A stretch of 17,962 nt of DNA from Acidiferrobacterales bacterium (GTDB lineage: Bacteria; Pseudomonadota; Gammaproteobacteria; Acidiferrobacterales; Sulfurifustaceae): positions 1-17,962 of the forward strand of contig WGFP01000120.1 in NCBI GenBank assembly GCA_015492195.1, written 5' to 3'. This document shows, in pieces, positions 14,294 through 17,962 of the stretch (positions are counted from its first letter, which is position 1; every line of letters begins with the position of its first letter). The position numbers were made by a program, and so were the translations under genes. The notes beneath the pieces are model-generated. The model was not told the DNA's origin. It worked only from the letters and a program-made list of their open reading frames with translations, and searched no databases.

Positions 14294-15373
14294 TTAATGT
14301 TCGACGATTTTTCTGTGAGTGTGGATGCTCATGAGAATACCGAATGCCGCCATAAGCATCACCATGGAACTTCCACCATAACTCATCATGGGTAGCGGTA
14401 CGCCGACGATCGGAAGGATGCCGGTTACCATACCTATGTTTACAAAAAAGTGAAGAAAGAAAATAAGGCTCAATCCGCCGGCGAGTAGACGCGTATATGC
14501 ATCCTGCGCATAGAATGCAATCATCATTCCACGGAATACGATAAATACGTACAGCGCCACTACCAGAAGTATACCTATTAATCCGAATTCTTCGGCAAAT
14601 ACGGCAAATATAAAATCCGTGGCGCTTTCGGGCAGGTATTCGAGGTATGCCTGGCTGCTGTTCAACCAACCCTTGCCGTATAGCCCGCCGGATCCGATGG
14701 CGATCATCGATTGGATAGTATGATAGCCGGTGCCCAACGGATCGGCTTCCGGATTGAACAAAGTCAGAATGCGTGTACGCTGGTATTCGTACAAAAAATT
14801 CCACAATATCGGCGCAGAAGCGCCGAGCAGGACAAGGGTCGCCAGAATAATGCGCCAGCGGATGCCGGAGAGAAATAGCACAAAGACCCCTGAGAACAGA
14901 ACCAGCAACGCCGTACCAAGATCCGGTTGTTTGACGATCAAAAATACCGGTACCAGAACAATCACAATGGCAATTGCAATGTTTAACAGCCGGGGAGGCA
15001 GGCTCGCTCTTGCGAGAAACCAGGCGAGCATCATGGGCACGCCGAGTTTCATGATTTCGGAGGGTTGAAATTTCACAATCCCAAGGTCGAGCCAGCGTTG
15101 CGCGCCTTTGCTGACGACGCCAAAGACGGACACCGCGAGCAACAAGAGCAACCCGGCCCCAAAAACATAAGGCGACCAGCGTTCCAGATGTTCCGGAGGC
15201 ACTTGGGCGATGAGGATCATCGCACCGAAGCCGATCAATAACCGCAGGAAATGCCCGCTGGTGGCCGTCATATCCTTGGCGCTTGCGCTGTATAAAATGA
15301 CAACACTCAGCCCGGCAAGAACCAACAACGCCAGGAACAGAGTTTTATCGAGATGCAATCGCTCAAGTAACAT
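14294..15373 (-). CDS. rodA: Peptidoglycan glycosyltransferase RodA (SEDS family)
   Basis: RodA is the SEDS polymerase of the elongasome; it makes glycan strands from lipid II in the inner membrane and works as a pair with PBP2. The sequence is strongly hydrophobic with about ten membrane segments. It includes KGAQRWLDLGIVKFQPSEIMKLGVPMMLAWFL, VKQPDLGTALLVLFSGVFVLFLSG and, near the C-terminus, FVNIGMVTGILPIVGVPLPMMSYGGSSM; the aspartate of KQPDLGTA is the expected catalytic site. I chose the ATG at 15373 (359 residues) because AGGTG at 15380-15384 lies 6 nt before it. A GTG at 15382 would add three residues but lacks a Shine-Dalgarno. It follows mrdA by 26 nt. Confidence 0.97.
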   Translation of the reverse strand: MLLERLHLDKTLFLALLVLAGLSVVILYSASAKDMTATSGHFLRLLIGFGAMILIAQVPPEHLERWSPYVFGAGLLLLLAVSVFGVVSKGAQRWLDLGIVKFQPSEIMKLGVPMMLAWFLARASLPPRLLNIAIAIVIVLVPVFLIVKQPDLGTALLVLFSGVFVLFLSGIRWRIILATLVLLGASAPILWNFLYEYQRTRILTLFNPEADPLGTGYHTIQSMIAIGSGGLYGKGWLNSSQAYLEYLPESATDFIFAVFAEEFGLIGILLVVALYVFIVFRGMMIAFYAQDAYTRLLAGGLSLIFFLHFFVNIGMVTGILPIVGVPLPMMSYGGSSMVMLMAAFGILMSIHTHRKIVEH

Positions 15374-15399
15374 ATCCTTCACCTATTTTGAACGGATCT

Positions 15400-17391
15400 T
15401 TATAAATTCTCGTCCGTATCATCTGAATTCACCACCATCTGTTCGTCGGACGTCGCCGCTGTTTCTGCTTCCCCGTTTGGATTCGGTGCTTCCCGTGTTT
15501 CTGGTGCCGTCTCAACCTTGCGTTTTGCTTGTTTACGTTTTCCGTCAACAGCCGCTTCTCCCAGGATCACGTAATCCATCACCTTGCGCGCGATGGGGGC
15601 GGCGGTGGAACTGCCGTGGCCGCCGTTTTCGACGATCACGGCGACCGCAATTTTAGGACTATCGACCGGCGCAAACGAAATGAACAGGGCGTGGTCGCGC
15701 AAACGTTCAGGGGTCTTCTTTTCATCATAGACTTCGGTTTGGCCTATGCTTTTGACTTGTGAGGTGCCGGTTTTTCCGGCGATTCGATATGGTGCGTTGT
15801 AACCGATCCCGTACCCCGTTCCTTTTTTGGTATGCACGACGGATTCCAAATGGTGGATCATGGTTTCCAGATTGCGTTTGTCATCCATAGGAATTTCGTT
15901 ATTTGTTTCCGGAACCATTGTACGTGAGTCCTTGGTTTTGGCGTCTTCATACGCGCGCAACAGCCGCGGTTTTATGCCGACTCCTCGGTTGGCAAGGGTA
16001 GACATGGCGTAAACAAGCTGCAACGGAGTGACCAGTATCGGACCCTGTCCGATGCCGGTGACCACGGTATCGCCCGGGTACCAGGGCTGTCCGCGTGACG
16101 CCCTCCATTCCGGCGACGGTAAGATTCCAACGGATTCACCGATTAGGTCCACGCCCGTTTTACTGCCAAAGCCGAAGGGGGCCAGAAAATTTTTTATCAC
16201 GTCTATCCCGAGTGTCACCGCCAGCTGATAGAAGTAGACGTCGCAGGATTGAACAACGGCGTCATGCAAATCGACGGCGCCGTGCCCCCCTTTTTTCCAG
16301 TCGCGGAAGCGATGTCTGCTGCCGGGAAGGCTGAACCAGCCGGGGCAGAATATCTGTTTACCTGCGTCGAAACCGTCCGTCTCAAGCGCCGCAAGCCCGA
16401 GGAAGGCCTTGATGGTGGAGCCGGGGGCATATTGGCCGTTCAGCGCGCGATTGATCAGGGGCTTGTCGGGATCTTCAAGCAGGGCGCGATAGGAATTGGC
16501 ATCAATGCCGTTTACGAAAGGATTTGGATCATACGTCGGCGTGCTGACAAAGGCGACGATGGCGCCGGTCGCGGGCTCCATGGCCACCACGGCACCGCGC
16601 CGTTTTCCCAGCTCCCGCTCCGCCAAGACCTGGAGTCTTGCATCTATATTAAGGTAAAGGTTTTTCCCGGCTATCGGTGCGATGCGCTCGATAACGCGCA
16701 AAGCGCGACCGTAGGCGTTGGTTTCAACCTTCTCGAAGCCGACCCGACCCAAAAGCAGTTTTTCATAGCTTGCTTCCACCCCCAGCTTGCCGATGTGCCG
16801 CGTCCCGCGGTACGCCGATTTGTCGATACGTTCCATTTCCTGTTCATTGATGCGTCCGACGTAACCGACCGCATGCACGCCCACGTTACCGAGGGGATAA
16901 TGTCGTTGCAGGCGCGCCTGCAGCTCGACGCCGTTCAGAAATGGTCGTTTAATGGCCACGCGCGCCGCCTCTTCCTCGGTTAAATGTGTGCGCAGCGTGA
17001 GATTTTCGAAACGGGGGCGCTTGCGAAGTTGCTTGCGAAAATTCGTCAGGTCCGCCTTATTCAGACGGACTATTTCGCCCAGCTCTTCAAGCAACGCATC
17101 CATGTCATCCACTTGTTCGGGAACGATCTCTAGCGTGTATACCGGAAAGTTCTGCGCCAGGACCACTCCATTCCGATCCAGGATCAGGCCGCGCACCGGT
17201 GGTATCGGGATCGGTTTGATGCGGTTTGTCTGTGAAAGCGTGGCGTAATGTCGATAACTGACTATTTGCAGGTATACGAGACGTACCAGCAAAATCAGGG
17301 TTAAGATCAACACGCCTACCGCAGCAATCGACAGACGTGAATTAAACAACCTGGTTTCGCGAAAATAATCCTTGATCGGAATGTTGAGCAT
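15400..17391 (-). CDS. mrdA: Penicillin-binding protein 2 (elongasome DD-transpeptidase)
   Basis: PBP2 cross-links new glycan during side-wall growth and activates RodA. The 663-residue protein has one membrane anchor (about 20-43) and a pedestal domain starting at PPVRGLILDRNG. The transpeptidase domain carries S325-T-I-K328 (APGSTIKA), S382-C-D384 and K540-T-G542 (IAGKTGTSQV). SxD in place of SxN is normal for PBP2. After about residue 610 comes a charged tail (KRKQAKRK, then proline-, glutamate- and aspartate-rich) longer than in the E. coli protein of 633 residues and probably disordered. It begins 3 nt after mreD and has no clear Shine-Dalgarno. Confidence 0.98.
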   Translation of the reverse strand: MLNIPIKDYFRETRLFNSRLSIAAVGVLILTLILLVRLVYLQIVSYRHYATLSQTNRIKPIPIPPVRGLILDRNGVVLAQNFPVYTLEIVPEQVDDMDALLEELGEIVRLNKADLTNFRKQLRKRPRFENLTLRTHLTEEEAARVAIKRPFLNGVELQARLQRHYPLGNVGVHAVGYVGRINEQEMERIDKSAYRGTRHIGKLGVEASYEKLLLGRVGFEKVETNAYGRALRVIERIAPIAGKNLYLNIDARLQVLAERELGKRRGAVVAMEPATGAIVAFVSTPTYDPNPFVNGIDANSYRALLEDPDKPLINRALNGQYAPGSTIKAFLGLAALETDGFDAGKQIFCPGWFSLPGSRHRFRDWKKGGHGAVDLHDAVVQSCDVYFYQLAVTLGIDVIKNFLAPFGFGSKTGVDLIGESVGILPSPEWRASRGQPWYPGDTVVTGIGQGPILVTPLQLVYAMSTLANRGVGIKPRLLRAYEDAKTKDSRTMVPETNNEIPMDDKRNLETMIHHLESVVHTKKGTGYGIGYNAPYRIAGKTGTSQVKSIGQTEVYDEKKTPERLRDHALFISFAPVDSPKIAVAVIVENGGHGSSTAAPIARKVMDYVILGEAAVDGKRKQAKRKVETAPETREAPNPNGEAETAATSDEQMVVNSDDTDENL

Positions 17392-17394
17392 GGT

Positions 17395-17886
17395 TTAGGT
17401 CACATGTACCCGTCGCCGCACGTCGCGAAGAATGACAAAAAGCCATGGCCAAATGAGCATGCCGACAATACTGGACAGCCAATAAGATAGAGAATCAGGG
17501 GCTTGGCCGACGGCGCCTCTGATCCATATCACGATGAGTTGATTGATGGCGAGCAGTATCAAAACACTGACGGCCTGTTGCCAGCGCGGAAACATGCGCA
17601 GCTGCAAGTGGAATTTTACCGCGAGGTAGGCGACCAAGGCCTTGGCCAGGGCATTTTGACCGAGAAGGGAGCCGTAGAGCACATCCAGGGCAAGACCGGC
17701 CATCCACCCACTGCCGACGCCGACGCGGGTTGGAGTGGCCAGGCACCAATAGATAAGAATGAGCCCCACCCAATCGGGGCGGAACGGTTCCGCCCAAACG
17801 GGCCCCGGCACTACATTCAGAATCAGGGCGATAATGAACGTGATGACGATCGTGACGCGGCTGCGGGCGTCCTGGCTGAGTCTCAT
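17395..17886 (-). CDS. mreD: Rod shape-determining protein MreD
   Basis: MreD is a small inner-membrane protein of the elongasome, acting with MreC to connect MreB filaments to PBP2/RodA. The 163-residue sequence has about five hydrophobic segments and family stretches PFRPDWVGLILIYWCLATPTRVGVGSGWMAGLALDVLYGSLLGQNAL, RMFPRWQQ and a basic C-terminus (RDVRRRVHV). The PxRPDW and GxxxDxxxGxxLG motifs are the strongest evidence. The start overlaps the presumed mreC stop by 4 nt (ATGA). It is immediately followed by mrdA, the usual order. Confidence 0.95.
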   Translation of the reverse strand: MRLSQDARSRVTIVITFIIALILNVVPGPVWAEPFRPDWVGLILIYWCLATPTRVGVGSGWMAGLALDVLYGSLLGQNALAKALVAYLAVKFHLQLRMFPRWQQAVSVLILLAINQLIVIWIRGAVGQAPDSLSYWLSSIVGMLIWPWLFVILRDVRRRVHVT

Positions 17887-17962
17887 CGGGTTCTCATTTT
17901 ATCGGTTGTCGTCGATTGCACGTCGACGGAAGCGGCTTGATTTTTTCGGAGCTGTTTTTTAC
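17883..17962 (-). CDS. mreC: Probable C-terminal tail of MreC, start beyond the window
   Basis: One minus-strand frame is open from the window edge and ends in TGA at 17883-17885, overlapping the mreD ATG in the sequence ATGA. The 25 visible residues (ending QSTTTDKMRTR) are low-complexity and hydrophilic, as MreC tails often are. A second frame is also open from the edge and would end at 17894-17896. I prefer the first because of the ATGA coupling and because mreC normally precedes mreD. Identification rests on gene order, not on a domain. Confidence 0.5.
   Translation of the reverse strand, partial: KKQLRKNQAASVDVQSTTTDKMRTR

Noticed and set aside
16249..16983. 244-residue plus-strand open frame opposite mrdA
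   Set aside because: It is a shadow of the PBP2 gene, whose catalytic motifs are all in the minus-strand frame.

Overview
This window looks like a contig end from a moderately high-G+C gammaproteobacterium, or a close relative. The evidence is gene order: a divergent tsaD, then rpsU-yqeY-dnaG-rpoD (the macromolecular synthesis operon), a tRNA-Ile2 gene right after rpoD, and an opposite-strand run mreC-mreD-mrdA-rodA-mltB-rlpA-dacC-dat-lipB-lipA. I cannot name a genus. Bases 1-20 are not genomic: they match the Tn5/Nextera mosaic-end adapter, so the left edge is a library artefact and the tsaD truncation there is not biological.

Layout. 21-572 (-): 5' part of tsaD. 752-5232 (+): rpsU, yqeY, dnaG, rpoD, for translation, primer synthesis and the housekeeping sigma factor, with a possible internal promoter before rpoD. 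5295-5371 (+): tRNA-Ile with anticodon CAU. 5372-5613: no gene, but a run of hairpins, an imperfect second copy of the tRNA 3' end, an inverted copy of its T-arm, and an intrinsic terminator. This layout resembles the tRNA-tail (rtT) repeats behind E. coli tyrT and is the least explained part of the window. 5614-5838: ino1 leader. 5839-7759 (+): a two-gene unit of myo-inositol-1-phosphate synthase and a class I methyltransferase, overlapping by 8 nt.

7768-17962 (-): a long, tightly packed gene run, read from the right. It starts with the mreC tail and mreD, then mrdA (PBP2) and rodA, the core of the elongasome. Next come the cell-wall hydrolases and trimming enzymes mltB, rlpA and dacC, a D-amino-acid aminotransferase, the lipoate pair lipB-lipA, and an ElyC/YdcF-type membrane protein. 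Start/stop overlaps and one- to ten-base gaps suggest co-transcription. The only larger gap is before the aminotransferase. PBP2 and RodA build glycan for side-wall growth, MreC/MreD connect them to MreB, MltB and RlpA cleave glycan strands, DacC trims pentapeptides, and LipB/LipA make protein-bound lipoate.

Most of the window is conserved housekeeping DNA. I found no CRISPR array, insertion sequence, phage gene or defence system. The two places that merit follow-up are the structured tail of the tRNA-Ile2 gene and the inositol-phosphate synthase/methyltransferase pair.
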